A stretch of DNA of 64,000 nucleotides, from contig NZ_JABURJ010000104.1 in NCBI RefSeq assembly GCF_014762745.1, forward strand, positions 1-64,000, given 5' to 3'. Both the position numbers and the translations under genes were made by a program. The notes under the pieces are model-generated. The model was not told the origin of the DNA. It searched no databases and saw only the letters and a program-made list of their open reading frames with translations. Each line of letters starts with the position of its first letter. The first letter of the stretch is position 1. This DNA comes from Kangiella sp. (lineage in GTDB: Bacteria; Pseudomonadota; Gammaproteobacteria; Enterobacterales; Kangiellaceae). Positions 63,898 to 64,000 of the stretch are shown one piece after another.

Positions 63898-64000
63898 ATG
63901 CGTCGATTAATTTATTTCGTTGAATCAAATCTTGTTTGGTTTGTGATTATTGTAGCTGGAGTTGGCCTGATATTGCCCGAATCCGGGAAGTACCTCGACT
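63898..64000 (+). CDS. Start of a membrane protein (cut by the window edge)
   Basis: The first 34 codons read MRRLIYFVESNLVWFVIIVA GVGLILPESGKYLD and so on: a charged start, a hydrophobic helix, then LPESG. This resembles the start of bile-acid/sodium symporter-type proteins, but too little is visible to be sure. Confidence 0.4.
   Translation, partial: MRRLIYFVESNLVWFVIIVAGVGLILPESGKYLD

Overview
The window is a metal-resistance and anaerobic-metabolism accessory island from a gammaproteobacterium. Evidence for this is an outer-membrane TolC/RND logic, a pco/cop-type CopA-CopB pair, a Tn4651-type transposon module and FNR/ANR-type promoters. A marine Alteromonadales/Oceanospirillales-type host is my guess and not proven. 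I see no rRNA, tRNA or CRISPR. By eye the first ~15 kb and the ~50-55 kb block are more AT-rich than the 15.8-37 kb block, which suggests assembly from several sources.

Layout. (1) 0.1-2.2 kb: a LysR regulator and a DUF2231 membrane protein fused to an NTF2-like domain. (2) 2.4-11.1 kb: a BlaI-like repressor and M56 metalloprotease, then a CzcCBA-type efflux system, HupE, a membrane-anchored protein and a DUF6488 protein. The same perfect palindrome lies upstream of the repressor and at the 5' end of the czcC-like gene. (3) 11.8-13.6 kb: a porin and a diheme cytochrome c behind two FNR-like boxes. (4) 13.7-15.1 kb: decayed genes, including an AAA/DUF4143 ATPase. (5) 15.3-22.6 kb: a small Cys/His protein, a DUF411 CopG-like protein and a CusCBA Cu/Ag pump whose adaptor ends in a CusF domain and an 8-copy MNHED repeat. 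(6) 22.7-28.2 kb: a MerR regulator behind a stacked MerR/FNR promoter, an HMA protein, a CopA P-type ATPase, a cupredoxin, a PII-like protein, DUF2933, an ICMT-like methyltransferase and a broken Met/His-rich periplasmic protein. (7) 28.2-41.6 kb: a metabolic cassette with an AMP/thymidine phosphorylase, PRPP synthetase, beta-CASP hydrolase, acetate kinase, phosphoketolase, APC permease and ClsB-like phospholipase. At its decaying end are a frameshifted Rieske gene, a shattered cti and a glgP tail. (8) 41.7-49.9 kb: an EamA exporter, a decayed periplasmic gene, cytochrome c, an NTF2-like protein, copB-copA (minus strand), divergent copRS with a CusR-type box, and a MerR pseudogene. (9) 50.2-55.5 kb: a Tn3-family module of the Tn4651 type, with a dead transposase and a TnpS/TnpT-like resolution pair flanking a palindrome-rich site. 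(10) 55.6-64 kb: a CzcI-like small protein, a second CzcCBA, two CDF exporters and the start of a further membrane protein.

How it fits together. Three RND tripartite pumps (two divalent-cation type, one Cu/Ag type), a P-type ATPase, a multicopper oxidase and two CDF proteins would export or detoxify metal from cytoplasm and periplasm. Control appears to be split among at least three independent sensors: BlaI/M56, MerR and CopRS. The middle cassette would convert nucleotide or pentose phosphates through acetyl-phosphate to ATP. The FNR-type promoter at its head suggests that it serves low-oxygen conditions, and its copper genes may share that control.
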